NCBI GenBank assembly: GCA_024760905.1
Contig: CM045729.1
Span: 55,471,080 to 55,535,079 of the forward strand
DNA: 64,000 nucleotides
Origin: Plotosus lineatus
Lineage: Eukaryota > Chordata > Actinopteri > Siluriformes > Plotosidae
Reading direction: 5' to 3'
A program made the position numbers and the translations under genes. The notes beneath the pieces were generated by a model, which was not told where the DNA came from, did not search any database, and saw only the letters and a list, made by a program, of their open reading frames with translations. Positions 47,735-59,542 of the stretch are shown piece by piece. Numbering within the stretch: the first letter of the stretch is position 1; the number at the start of each line of letters is the position of its first letter.

Positions 47735-50128
47735 TTAGACAAAGAGATGCAGAGTACCCCAGGGGTGAAAGAGTGGTCATTGGTGCAGACAACAGCGGGA
47801 ACGAAGAAGTGAAGGGCAGGTTTGGTATCCAGAACAGGAACACAGAAGGACAGATGTTGATAGATTTTGCAAAAAGGATGGAAATGGCTGTGGTGAATAC
47901 TTTCTTCCAGAAGAGACAGGAGCATAGGGTGACTTACAAAAGTGTAGGTAGGTAAACACAGGTAGACTACATCTTGTGTAGACAATGCAGTTTGAAGGAA
48001 GTCAGTGACTGCAAAGTAGTAGTGGGTGAGAGTGTTGCCAAACAGCATAGGATGGTAGTGTGCAGGATGACGCTGATGGTGAGGAAGGTGAAGAAGGCAA
48101 AGGCAGAGCAGAAGACAAAGTGGTGGAAGTTGAAAAAGGAAGAGTGTCGTGTTGTCTTCAAGGAGGAGTTGAAACAGGCTTTGGGTGGTCAGGAAGTACT
48201 TAAAGATGACTGGACAACGACAGCTAATGTGATCAGGGAGACAGGTAGGAGAATACTTGTTGTGTCGTCTGGAAGGAAAGTAGATTGAGGAAGTACAGGA
48301 GTGTGTACAAAAGAAGAGGTTAGCTAAGAAAAAGTGGGACATTAAGAGGACCGAAGAGAGTAAACAGGAGTACAGGGAGACACAGCGTAAGGCGAAGGTA
48401 GCGGTGTCAAAGGCCAAACAGAGGGCGTATGATGACTTGTATGCTAGGCTGGACAGGAAGGAGGGACAAAATGATTTACAGTCATCCCTTGCCACTTCAC
48501 GAATTGAGCATCACAGTCTTGGTACATTGTGGTATTTTAATAAAAAAAAAAAAAAATCATAAATTCAAAATTCGCGCTGAAACTCGCATGTAAGCAAACG
48601 GAAGGCAGGGACCCAAGGCAGGCTGCATCCATTGTTTCCAAACGACAGACTGCAGTGCCCCTCCTCCCTAGTTCAGCCAGGGATCGCCCACTAAACTCAA
48701 TCTCGCAAGCTGATTGGCTTAGACGCGGATGTTGCCTCGCACATTCCCGAGGGATTTTTTTGTGATTTTGTGATCTTATAGTGTTTGTGAACATCCTGCA
48801 CCGCGGAGAAGAGCTATTGTCAGAGGTGAGCACAGTACTTAAAATATTTATATATAAATTCTATTGAAATATTAATACATTACAGTATTTACATAACTGT
48901 GTAAAGTTTAATATACACTTCTTGATATTGTACAGACGCAAAAACATATAGAAATGAGACAACATGATAGAAATGAGAGGGGTGTTCCTACTTCACAGTT
49001 TTTCGAATATCGTGGCCAGGTCTAGTCTTCATTATCTGCGATATACAAGGGATGACTGTATACAGGTTGGCACAGCAGAGAAATAGAGATGGGAAGGACG
49101 TGTAGCAAGCTATAATGATTAAGGACAGAGTGGGAAATGGATTGACTGATGACAGAAGTGTGCTGGGAAGATGGAAAAAGTACTTTGAAGAGCTGATGAA
49201 TGAGGAAAATGAGAGAGAGAAAAAAAGAGAAGAAGAGATGACTGTTGAGGACCAGGAAGTAGCAAAGATTAGTAAGGGTGAAGTGAGGAGTGCATTGAAG
49301 AGGATGAAGAGTGGAAAGGAGGTTGGTCCTGATGACATACCGGTGGAGGTATGGAAATGTCTAGGAGAGGCAGCAGTAGATTTTCTGACAAGAACATTCA
49401 ACAAGGTCTTAGAGAGTGAGAGGATGCCGGAGGAATGGAGGAGAAGTGTGCTTGTGCCCATTTTTAAGAACAAGGGAGACGTGCAGAGTTGTGGTAACTA
49501 CAGAGGGAAAAAGTTGATGAGCCATATGATGAAGTTATGGGAAAGAATAGTGGAAGCTAGACTAAGGGCAGAGGTCAGCATTTGTGAACAACAGTTTGAT
49601 TTCATGCCAACAAAGAGCACCACATATGCAGTGTTTGCTTTGAGGATGTTAATAGAGAAGTACAGAGAAGGCCAGAGGGAGCTGTATTGTGCTTTTGTGG
49701 ATCTGGAGAAAGTATATGACAGGGTGCCAATAGAGGAACTGTGGTATTGCATGAGGAACTCTGGAGTGGCAGAGAAGTATGTTAGAGTGGTGCAGAACAT
49801 GCATGAGAGATGTAAGACATTGGCGAGGTGTGACAGAAGAGTTTGAGGTGGGACTGCATCAAGGGTCAGCTCTCAGCCCCTTCTTGTTTGCTAAGTCAGA
49901 GAGGCTAGATTCAGATGGTTTGGACATGTACAGAGGAGGTATAGTGAGTATATTGGTAGTAAGATGCTGAGGTTGGAACTACCATGCAGAAGGCCTAGAG
50001 GAAGACCAAAGAGAAGATTTATGGATGTGGTGGAGGACATGAAGGTAGTTGATTTAAGAGAAGATGCAGAGGATAGGGTGAGATGGAGGCAGATCATTCT
50101 CTGTGGCGACCCCTGAAGGGAAGAAGAA
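47735..50128 (+). mobile_element. RTE-type LINE, copy 2, 5'-truncated and interrupted
   Basis: It starts in the endonuclease (gagatgcagagtacccc...) and continues through the linker region to 48478. A 580-bp DNA element interrupts it, then it resumes at 49061 with the RT domain (MPEEWRRSVLVPIFKNKGD, FVDLEKVYDRVPIEELW). About 600 bp including the FADD catalytic region is deleted near 49892 (ttgcta|agtcagagagg). It ends tgtggcgacccctgaaggg plus (GAA)n. Frames are broken. Confidence 0.85.
48479..49058 (+). mobile_element. TA-flanked non-autonomous element inside RTE copy 2
   Basis: It starts CAGTCATCCCTTGCC and ends tacaagggatgactg, with TA at 48477-48478 and 49059-49060. Removing the element and one TA restores exactly gatttatacaggttgg, the continuous sequence found in the intact RTE copy at about 62270-62290 (reverse strand). 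The interior has no transposase. TA target and TIR suggest a pogo/Tigger-like origin. Confidence 0.93.
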
Positions 50129-50130
50129 GA

Positions 50131-51300
50131 AGAGCTCATCTTGCTCAATATGCAGTTCTATTTGTGTTCATGTTTGTGCCAAACATTACATTTTCACTTT
50201 GTAGATTTTTTTCTGATGCTTAGAATTTTTATTTTCATGACTAAGTACAACATTTTTAATGTTGTCGACTTCTCTTTTTGAAATAAAGAATAAATACTGT
50301 CCAGAAGAGGTTCACTTTTAATTTTAAATTCTTCTTGCAATACATACTAGAAATCACAATATATCGCAATACATAAAATCTAGGCAATACCCAGGTCCAG
50401 TAAGTAAAAAAACCTGATGATGTAGATATGCATATATTCATGTGTAACATGAGAGTTTTGAAGACTTGCCTGTTACTTCACTTAAAAAAACAATTGCAGT
50501 AGGTTTCCATTTTATGTACAAAGCAGCCGGTGTTGCATCTCCCATCTATATATATTTTTTTATGTACTGGTACGTAGTTTAAAGCATACTGGTATTGGTA
50601 ATCCTACAAGCATAATTTGTACATATGTAATATATTTAGGTGATTCAGATGCTCATTAACATAAATTAGCATAAAAAAGCACAAAAATGGTCATTACTGA
50701 GATTACTAGCAAGGGGGCTAAATTACAGGGGTTAGCAGTCGTTTCCCCCCCCCAGAGGTGATATGATCACGGGCAGGATTAACATTTCTTGAGGAGACAG
50801 TGAAGACGATACATTTTAGTGTTTATGAGGTTGAGAATGTTGGCAGAAATGAGCATGACGGTAAATCCACAGTGGTTTATGCAGCCATTGTTTTGTCAAC
50901 TCTGTTGTCCTGTCATCAGTTGGCTTAGGAACAAAAATAAATATTTTCTACGATTTGTGCAGCTCAGCATTGGCCGATAATGTGTTTTGATACACAGGTC
51001 AGTGATGTAGCCCAGGCAATCCAACGAGTTTGTCACTATCAGACTAGAACAGAGCATGCCTAGTGTCGGAATACTTGTGCATTCTGAAAGTAAGCAAGGA
51101 CTGATGTTGCTGAAAGGAATGGTGATGTTACAGGTGATTGTTTTAAATAATTAGGAACACTAATTCATCATATTTAAATGTAAGGTGTGGTTGCACACTA
51201 GTAACGCAAACCATAGTTCACTGATGTTCTTTACTACATGCTCTCAATAAACCCATGTGTGAATTATAAAATTAAGCCAACAAACTTGATTTCATAGAAA
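50131..51300. other. Intergenic, little recognised
   Basis: 50150-50402 may be the right part of the hAT-like element starting at 46556. A poly(C) run lies at 50745-50753. Nothing else is recognised. Confidence 0.5.
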
Positions 51301-51814
51301 CAGTAGGCCCTTGACATTCGCCGGGGTTCGGTTCCGGGCCTTCCCGCGAATAGAGATAATCCGCGAGTTCTGTACCCAGAAGTAAAACCCCATGTATGAC
51401 GTCACATGCGCGAATGAGCAGCTGTAAGTAAAATACTATGTATCGATTACACGCGCTAAAATATGCTTCTTAAACACATTCTATAGACAGTCTTGCTCAT
51501 TAATACCGTATTAATGTGGTAAAATGTAGTCATGATTAAGAAAAACTTTTCAATTTTTACTCATATTTATTGATGCTAAAATATAAACATTATACAGCAT
51601 ACGCATAAAACACCTTTCAGTGCATTCTGCTTACAAACATACAGTACTGTAGTTTTCAAAAATACCCACTAGAGGAACGTACTGTATTGCATTTGGCATG
51701 ACACCACTGAATTCAGATATTAATTGCATTAAGTCCGAGCAGCTCGGCCACGCCCCCCCACCGGAGCCGAAGTACAAAACTGAGTTTTAGAGTGATAGAG
51801 TAAGAGGCGTTACA

Positions 51815-52166
51815 GGGTAGTGGTGGTCTAGTGGTATAGGGCGCTGGATCGCTGATCCAAAGGTTGGGGGTTCAAGTCCCACTCTCCACAAGGTTGTCAC
51901 TGCCCCCCCCCCGTGCGGCTAACTGGGTTATCAAAGGCGGGCCATGTCTCTCACTGTCTATGGTGAGAGGCATGTAAAAGAACCATTGCTAACTTTCGTA
52001 AAGAGTAGCTGCAAAGTCGTCAGCGTGTTTCTGTCCCTTGCCCCTTGTGACAGGAAGGGCATCCGACGTAAAAACCTCTGTCAAATCAAACGTGCGAATC
52101 AGATGATTCGCTGTGGCGACTCCCGAGGAAAAGGGAAAAAGCCGAAAGGAAGACAGACAGACAGAC
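51815..52166 (+). repeat. Composite SINE with RTE-type tail (complete)
   Basis: The best copy. The tRNA-like head ggtagtggtggtctagtgg has B-box-like gggttcaagtcc. The body is ggctaactgggttatcaaagg ... catgtaaaagaaccattgct ... gcgtgtttctgtcccttg. A segment gacaggaagggcatccgacg matches the RTE LINE 5' region at about 12585. The tail gatgattcgctgtggcgac ... gccgaaaggaag matches the RTE 3' end. It ends (GACA)n. An exact 16-bp TSD AGTAAGAGGCGTTACA lies at 51799-51814 and 52167-52182. Confidence 0.92.
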
Positions 52167-52517
52167 AGTAAGAGGCGTTACAAACCAAAGAAGCGGTGAT
52201 GTTGATGTGAGTTAATCCTCTGGCGCAGAACTGAGCCTGCTTTTGTTTATTGGGAGTAAATGAGAATAGTGAATTCAGGTGTGTGTGAGCAGCTCAGCTA
52301 TGCTCCTCAGGAAGTAAACAGTTAGTGAGAGGCACAGCGCCAAAATCAAAGTCCCCCAAAACACAGCGCATAACAAAAAGGACATAAAATAACAAGAAAT
52401 GTAATAAATTGGATAAACAAAACACGAGAAACATGCTACACCACAGTAAATAAAAAATAACACAACAAACATTACCTTAGGTCATGTACTGGAATAATAA
52501 TTTAAAAAAGACTTTTA

Positions 52518-52586
52518 AAAGTTAAGACATAAAACCAAAAAGATAGCCTTTAAATAGGACCACATGCCCTGCTGGGAAGAAGAGTG
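52518..52586. repeat. 69-bp direct repeat, copy A
   Basis: From aaagttaagacataaaacc to gctgggaagaagagtg. It is repeated at 53223-53291 with a single base difference. Copy A lies inside the 51301-52933 element. Confidence 0.92.
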
Positions 52587-52933
52587 TTTTACAACTGTAT
52601 TCCTCTTCAGCAATGACGTGACTTCAGAGGAAACTGTCTTTTCTTCCGGAGAAAGTCTTATTTTTTCAGAAGAGACATCCAACTTCATTACCTTTTTCTG
52701 GTGCTTAAGCAGGCGTTTGAGTGACATCATAGAACTTAACTGGTAATTAAAACACACTAAAAAAGGCTCATTGCCAACTTGTGCATAAATGAGGAAAAAG
52801 GGGCGTTACATCACCTCAACCAATCAGCAGGAAGGACAGCCATTGGCTGAATTTAAATCACGTGTGAGCTGCTCAGCAGTCCTTGAATACTCAAACCGCA
52901 AATGCAAAACCGTGAATAGTCAAGGGCCTACTG

Positions 52934-53640
52934 TAGAATGGATCACTAAAATAAAGGAGCACAACCAAGTAATACTGACTATTGTGTAGTGGCTTCAAAA
53001 GGCAAGCTTATAAAGAAAAACATGAAGTGAGCAGGAACAATATGATGCAAATTCCATCAAAGACAGTGTATTAGATGAAGGGTGAGTTCCAGCTGGTGTG
53101 AAACCCTGACAATATTTCATCACTCCTCCTGTAACTAGAGAAATTTCGGGTGGTCCTTCATTGAGCAGATTACAAAGCTGAAGACAAGATTGTGGTTTAC
53201 AGTCGTCACAGCCACTACGATCAAAGTTAAGACATAAAACCAAAAAGATAGCCTTTGAATAGGACCACATGCCCTGCTGGGAAGAAGAGTGATTCAGCAG
53301 GTTTACATGTTGCAAAAGACAAAGTCTTTGTTCATAAAGACCAGTACACAAAGAAAGCATTAGAACAAAGAACTAAAGTGAGGGGAGGCTGTGAAGAACA
53401 CACAGGAATCAAATTCTTACCTGATCCCTAGAATATGGCTTCCCACTTAGTCATCTTCGGTTGAAATCCACCTTTGTAATAGGCCAAGAATGCCTGGTAA
53501 AATATATCAAAAGATACAATGCTGAGATAGAAAGCGAGAGAGAGACAGAGTTTGTATAGAAAAATACAAGAACAAATTACAACACTCAAGTCCAAAATCA
53601 TAATCCTTAATATGTAGAGCTCTCAACAAAATATTTAGCA
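52934..53640. other. Intergenic with copy B of the 69-bp repeat
   Basis: Holds the second copy of the 69-bp repeat (53223-53291). A reverse-strand frame over 52995-53360 includes DRSGCDDCKPQSCLQLCNLL but matches nothing I know. No gene is claimed. Confidence 0.5.
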
Positions 53641-53644
53641 CAAA

Positions 53645-54560
53645 AGTCAGTTTACATACACCAAGGATGAAGTTATTAAAAATCCTTTTAACAATTCCAT
53701 AATATTAAATATTGACAAACTATAATTCGGCACAATAGTTAGGACATTGATTTTGTGTATGACCCGACATTTTTTTCTGACCACGCTTTTCATACAAGAC
53801 TGTACCTGCAATTGACATCACCACAATTCCTGTGGGTCAGAATTTTACAAACACGAAATTAACTGTGCCTTTAACCAACTTATGAAAGTCCAGAAAATTC
53901 TGCCAAGCATGTTTCTTAGGCATATAGATAATTAGCTTTGGATAGACTAATTGGTTATAACTGCAATCAGTTACATGTGTACATTTTCAGCACTACCGTC
54001 AAACCCAGTGTTTCTTCATTTGACATGATGGGAAAATTAAAAAAAGAGATCAATAAGTCTGATTTAGCCTTTGGAGCAATTTGCAAATGGCTACAAGTAC
54101 AACTCTAAGAACAATTGTTCACGAATATAAACACCTGAACTAAGAAACAACAATCACCTTCGGGTTGGAAATGCATTCCGCCTCCTAGAGATAAACATGC
54201 TTTGGTACTAAAGTGCAGGCCCTTGTGAAAATGCTGGAGAACAAAGTGGACAAGTAACTATACCCAAAGTAAAACAAGTCATATAGAGACATAAATTGGA
54301 TGGCTACTCAGCATGGCACAAGCCATTGCTCCAAAACTGCCATAAAAACGCCCGACTACAGTTCACAAGTTGCACACGAGGAAGAAGCTTCGACTTGCTG
54401 GAGAAATGACCTGAGGTCTCATCAAAAAACATGTCACATAACAGTCATTGTTAAGTTTGGATGAAAAGAGGGTGAGTATTATGAGCCAATAAACTGCATC
54501 TCAACAGTGAAGCACTAAGGCAGCAACATATGGACATGCTTTGCTACAGTAGTGACTAGG
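53645..54560 (+). mobile_element. Tc1-like transposon relic
   Basis: The 5' region agtttacatacaccaagg is followed by UTR motifs, then a decayed transposase frame starting at about 54028 (ATGATGGGAAAATTAAAAAA) with ggagcaatttgcaaatggctac, tcctagagataaacatgc and gctccaaaactgccataaaa. Multiple frameshifts. No right terminus is seen. Confidence 0.75.
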
Positions 54561-54812
54561 GCACTTAAATTAAAAAAAAAATCGGAGGAAATCATGAAAA
54601 AGGAATATTTTTGTGAATATACTGAAATATCTTAAGATATTTGCCAGAAAGTTAAAATTGACTTTAACAAAAGGTCTGTTTGCAAACTGACAAATGAAAC
54701 AAGTGACATGCAATGCACAAGCTGAGAACTTCTCCATTTTATACAAAGATATGACTTTGTAAAGTAACATAAATTACTTCCTTGATATTAGGTTAACTGT
54801 AATTAGCTTTAT

Positions 54813-54829
54813 ATCGTAGCTGAAATTCA
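54813..54829 (+). repeat. Left TSD of RTE copy 3
   Basis: ATCGTAGCTGAAATTCA occurs here and exactly again at 56222-56238. Confidence 0.95.
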
Positions 54830-56221
54830 AGTGTCTAGGAGAGGTAGCAGTAGATTTTCTGACAAGAACATTCAACAAGGTCCTAGAGAGTGAGCAGATG
54901 CCGGAGGAGTGGAGGAGAAGTGTGCTGGTGCCCATTTTTAAGAACAAGGGAGACATGCAGAGTTGTTGCAACTACAGAGGGATAAAGTTGATGAGCCATA
55001 CGATGAAGTTATGGGAAAGAATAGTGGAAGCTAGACTAAGGGCAGAGGTCAGCATTTGTGAACAACAGTTTGGTTTCATGTCAAGAAAGAGCACCACAGA
55101 TGCAATGTTTGCTTTGAGGATGTTAATAGAGAAGTACAGAGAAGGTCAGAGGGAGCTACATTGTGCCTTTGTTGATCTGGAAAAAGCATATGACAGGGTG
55201 CCAAGAGAAGAACTGTGGTATTGCATGAGGAAGTCTGGAGTGGCAGAGATGTTAGTTAGAGTGGTGCAGGACATGTATCAGAGATGTAAGACAGTGGTGA
55301 GGTGTGCTGTTGGTGTGACAGAAGAGTTCAAGGTGGAGGTGGGACTGCATCAAGGGTCAGCTCTGAGCCACTTCTTGTTTGCTATGGTGATGGACAGGCT
55401 GACAGACGAGGTGAGACAAGAATCTCCATGGTCTATGATGTTTGCAGATGACATTGTGATCTGTAGTGAGAGCAGAGAACAAGTGCAGGAAAATCTAGAG
55501 AGGTGGAGGTATGCCCTGGAAAGGAGAGGAATGAAGGTTAGCCTCAGAAAATCAAAATACATGTGTGTGAATGAGAAGGACCCAGGAGGAACGGTGATGT
55601 TACAGGGAGCAGAGATAACGAAGGTGGAGGATTTTAAGTACTTAGGCTCAACAATCCAGAGCAATGGAGAGTGTGGAAAAGAGGTGAAGCGTGTGCAGGC
55701 AGGCTGGAATGGTTGGAGAAAAGTGTCCGGTGTGATGTGCGATAGGAGAGTGTCAGCAAGAATGAAGGGAAAAGTGTACAAGACGGTGGTGAGGCCAGCG
55801 ATGTTGTATGGCTTAGAAACAGTGGCGCTGAGGAAAAGGCAGGAGGCAGAGCTGGAGGTAGCAGAGATGAAAATGTTGAGGTTCTCTCTGGGAGTAACGA
55901 GGATGGATAGGGTCAGAAATTAGCATATCAGAGGGACAGCCCATGTAAGATGTTTTGGAGACAAAGTCAGAGAGGCTAGATTGAGATGGTTTGGACATGT
56001 ACAGAGGAGGGATAGTGAGTATATTGGCAGTAGGATGCTGAGGTTGGAATTACCAGGCAGAAGGCCTCGAGGAAGACCAAAGAAGAGATTTATGGATGTG
56101 GTGAAGGAAGACATGAAGGTCGTTGGAGTCAGAAAAGAAGATGCAGAGGACAGGGTGAGATGGAGGCAGATGATTTGCTGTGGCGACCCCTGAAGGGAGC
56201 AGCCGAAAGTAAAAGAAGAAG
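54830..56221 (+). mobile_element. RTE-type LINE, copy 3, 5'-truncated, nearly intact RT
   Basis: This copy starts inside the RT domain and keeps one open frame from 54832 to a TAG at 55921-55923. It includes LVPIFKNKGD, EQQFGFMSRKSTTDA, FVDLEKAYDRVPREELW (first catalytic Asp), GLHQGSALSHF and MMFADDIVICSE (FADD). After the stop the same frame continues to 56193 with LRWFGHVQRRDSEYIG and RPRGRPKKRFMDVVKEDM. The stop replaces a codon read as Glu in copy 1. The copy ends ctgtggcgacccctgaaggg, then GAA-rich. Exact 17-bp TSDs bound it. The least decayed RTE copy here, so probably the youngest. Confidence 0.93.
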
Positions 56222-56238
56222 ATCGTAGCTGAAATTCA
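56222..56238 (+). repeat. Right TSD of RTE copy 3
   Basis: Exact second copy of ATCGTAGCTGAAATTCA. Confidence 0.95.
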
Positions 56239-57990
56239 TACCAAGGCATAGTTTGAGGTACCAATTAAAGAGAAATTTATAAATGTAATTTCATAAAGTG
56301 TGCATGACCCTGATTTTGAAGCAAAGTAAATCTTGAAAGTGGCTTGCTGGTGAGAGCATAGGAATGATCAGAACAAATTATGAAATATTATTCAATGAAT
56401 GCCCTGCAAGCTGCTTTTTTCAAACAGAGAGGTCAAAATTTACATTTTGATTACTTTGAGTACAGCGTGCATTCATCATGGAATTGTTCTGATAAACCTA
56501 TGCAATGTTACAACTTTAGTTTCAGTCCAGAGTTGTATAATATTTTAATAGCTATCTGGTGTTGAGAATGGGAGAATACAAACCACTGCATAGTCTTTCG
56601 AGCACATCCCAAAAATTCTCTGTGGGGTTACAATGAAGACTCTGTGGTGGCCTAACCATGAGATAAAATGACTCCTAATGCTCCCTCTACCCATTTTCCA
56701 CAATTAGAGACAGATAAGTAAATGGCGTTTGGAAATTGCTGATACGGTTGGGGAAGTTGTCTGACGAAAAAGCTTGTTCATTCACCGCATTCTGTTGGTC
56801 AGCTGACCTCGTTTTATTCCCGCACAGTGTTGATGAACCTTGACATGACCAATTGATGCCACAACAGATCACAAAGACAAAGACTTGTACAATATGGACT
56901 ATGCATGATGGGTATATCTCTTGATGTGCTTCCTTTCTATCCTGACACGCCCATCACCATGGAAGAGAGTAAATTTGGAATTACTGGGTCACATGACCAC
57001 ATCACAAAACCAGACACCAATCTTTATGTTCAATGGCGAAATGAAGATATTTTTAATAATTATTCACATAACTAAGTAGTTTTCTTATGGCCACACAGCA
57101 ATTTAGTCACAATCCTCTAAGCGCTAGTTGTACTATAAATGGAAATGCTCTAAATGTCACTATTATTAGGTACCCCAAGGCATTTTCTTGCTTATTTACT
57201 TATTTGAAGCCAGGTGGTGACTTCATCTGGCAGGGAAATTCACTTCCATTCAACAGCATGGATTGAATTTAGAGCGGTCTTCCACTGACTGCCGCAATTA
57301 TGATATACATGTATGTAACGGATAATCATACAGTGGTGGATTGTGGGTCAAATGAGGTTTGTGAGCATACCACAACCTCACAGCACTGAGGAAAAATAAT
57401 ATGAACTCAAGTCCGGGGTGAAACTGCAACTCCACCAGAGTGAAACCCCACAAGTGGAAAGTTAACAGACCAAAAACACCTCTGACCAAATTTAACAAAA
57501 ACATCTAAACAACTAATGGCTCCTTAAAATTGACAACCCCCCCAAAAAATACCTTATACTAAAGTTAAAAATGTTTTTCATTACTTACTGTAGAAGGAAA
57601 CTTTTTGGCGGTTTCTGTCATAACTTGGCTAAGAGGTGGCATAAGTGGAATGCACATCGACCTAAAATGAAGGCAAATACAGAGATTAACAGATTAAATA
57701 TGTTTCATCTATATGACAAATTGAGGCATTAGAATAGCTGGTAGCTGGCATGTAGGCAAATCCAAATAGAAAACCACATTTAGACAGGTTAAATACATGA
57801 AAAAGTCTACAGAAAGTTTATTTTTTTATTTTAAGGTCACATTGCTAGCCATCATTAATGTGTCTTTCCTGAACAAAATCAGCAACCAAATAAGTGTCAA
57901 CATATGGACCACACTTTTAGATTATGAAGGATGATGGATAGGTAAATATGTAGACAATATGATAGATAGATGTGAGTAAAATGTGATATA
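56239..57990. other. Intergenic, nothing recognised
   Basis: No supported gene or classified repeat. A GATA-like run lies around 57950-57985. Confidence 0.6.
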
Positions 57991-58316
57991 CAGTGATCCC
58001 TCGCTACCTCATGCTTCAGTGCATCACGGGTTTTTCTAAAATATTCATGGAAAAATTAAAAAAAAATAAGGAAAAAAGTTAAGGAAAATGCCGCAAAACA
58101 AGACCAATTATGCAAAAAACCCACAAACAAACAAAACTACTTACATTTTTATTTCAGGTGCACATCTGAGTGTGTGTATTTATATTTTTTTATATCTTAT
58201 GCATTATTTTTGAATGTTTAATTGTTATTATTAATATTTATAGCAATAAATATGTATTTACTGAATTTGGTGGTCACGTGAGGATCTCGGTCCCAATTAA
58301 CTGCAGAAAGTGAGGG
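57991..58316 (+). mobile_element. CAGTGATCCC-family element, internally deleted
   Basis: It starts CAGTGATCCCTCGCTACC after TA, follows the 5936 element to about 58263 (aatatgtatttactg), then jumps to the right-end region (gaatttggtggtcacgtgag ... gcagaaagtgagggatcc). It joins, in inverted orientation, the next copy at about 58317. Confidence 0.7.
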
Positions 58317-58498
58317 ATCCTTGTGGTTAATTGGGACCAAGATCCTCACTCGACCACCAAATTCCATGAAGTAGGATTCCCCCCCGACTGCCGTATACAT
58401 ACATGTATATGTGTATATAATATCAATAAATACATATTCAATGCTATAAAGGCTTATAATAACAATTAAACATTTAAAAAATAATGCATAAGATGTAA

Positions 58499-58529
<31 letters not shown>

Positions 58530-58542
58530 CACACACACACAC

Positions 58543-59322
58543 AGTAAAACCTCCGCTGACGAACGCTTAAGCTCACGAACTTTTCGCCTCAAGAACATTA
58601 AATTTGCGAGCATACAGTCTCTGCTGACGAACTAGTTTTCGGCGGACGAACCAAACCACGTGGTCGAACAGCGCCACGGTGGCGGCCATGAGAAGCTGAC
58701 GCACGCTCACGGCGTCACAGTTCGTCACCCCCTTTCTTTGAGTGCGGAAGTGGTTTGTGTTTGATAGACATTTTGGACCATATTGAGTGTACTTTTGCTA
58801 TTATGGGACCGAAAAAGACCCCACCACAGGCGGAGATCATTGAAAAACACGAACGAGGTGTGCGTTTGTGTGACTTAGTGTCCCAGTACCAGTACGCTAA
58901 GTCTACCATTGCTACCATCCTTAAGAACAAGGAAGCTATTAAGGGTGCGTGTGTGGCTAAGGGTGTTTCCAAACAGTAGGCGTTTCCAAACACTCCTTCC
59001 AAACAGTAAGTCCCTCCCTCCCTCCTCCTCCCACTCCATTCCATCAAGCCATCAACTACCATCACAAAGGTAAATAAAACGACTTTATTATACAGTACAG
59101 TTTATTTCTTTAATTACAATACAATAGCACATTTATTATACATAAAATAAGGTATATTTTTGTGTAGTTTTAAGGCTTATTTAGTAGAAAATTATGTTTT
59201 ATGGGGACCTGGGAACGGATTATTCTCATTTTAATGGTTTCTTATGGGAAATAAATGTTCGGAAGACGAACTTTTCGCCTTACACACACTTTCTGGGAAC
59301 CAATTATGTTCGTGAGCTGAGG

Positions 59323-59332
<10 letters not shown>
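58543..59332 (+). mobile_element. Tigger-like non-autonomous element
   Basis: Left end CAGTAAAACCTCCGCTGACG (with aacg following). Right end gttcgtgagctgaggtatcact, an imperfect reverse complement, followed by (TA)n. Internal inverted motifs of the cgaacttttcgcc type appear near both ends. It carries the short transposase-start frame listed next. Confidence 0.75.
58804..58979 (+). pseudogene. Truncated Tigger/CENP-B-like transposase N-terminus, 58 aa
   Basis: The frame starting MGPKKTPPQAEIIEKHERGV continues RLCDLVSQYQYAKSTIATIL and KNKEAIKGACVAK, then a stop. This is the psq/CENP-B type helix-turn-helix seen at the start of Tigger and pogo transposases (K-x2-II-x5-G ... S-TI--IL-NKE). The start used is at 58804; a nearby ATG at 58755 is in another frame. 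No DDE domain follows. Confidence 0.7.
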
Positions 59333-59362
<30 letters not shown>

Positions 59363-59542
59363 CACACACACGCGCGCACACAGATGCGCACCTCACAACA
59401 GTGTAATTAGTTTTGAGGTGAGATCTTGGGTTGTTATTTTTGTTTGTTTAGGGGTATTTTATTTGCATAATTGGCCTTGTTTTTGTGGAATTTTCCTGAA
59501 CTTTTCTCCCCCTATTCTTCCTTATTTTTTAATTCAATGAAT

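Larger units (their letters stand above)
51301..52933. mobile_element. TIR element (CAGTAGGCCCTTGAC family) with an internal SINE
   Basis: The left end is CAGTAGGCCCTTGACATTCG; the right end is tgaatagtcaagggcctactg, the reverse complement over about 15 bp, with short tagaa at both outer edges. Excluding the SINE it is about 1.27 kb. No transposase is recognised. A 69-bp interior segment recurs outside the element at 53223-53291. Confidence 0.75.

Noticed and set aside
47623..48495. 290-aa frame on the reverse strand, the second-longest in the window
   Set aside because: It is the antisense of RTE copy 2; the sense strand carries the recognisable endonuclease and linker motifs.
57298..57504. 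68-aa frame on the reverse strand
   Set aside because: No motif, no splice context and no similarity that I recognise.
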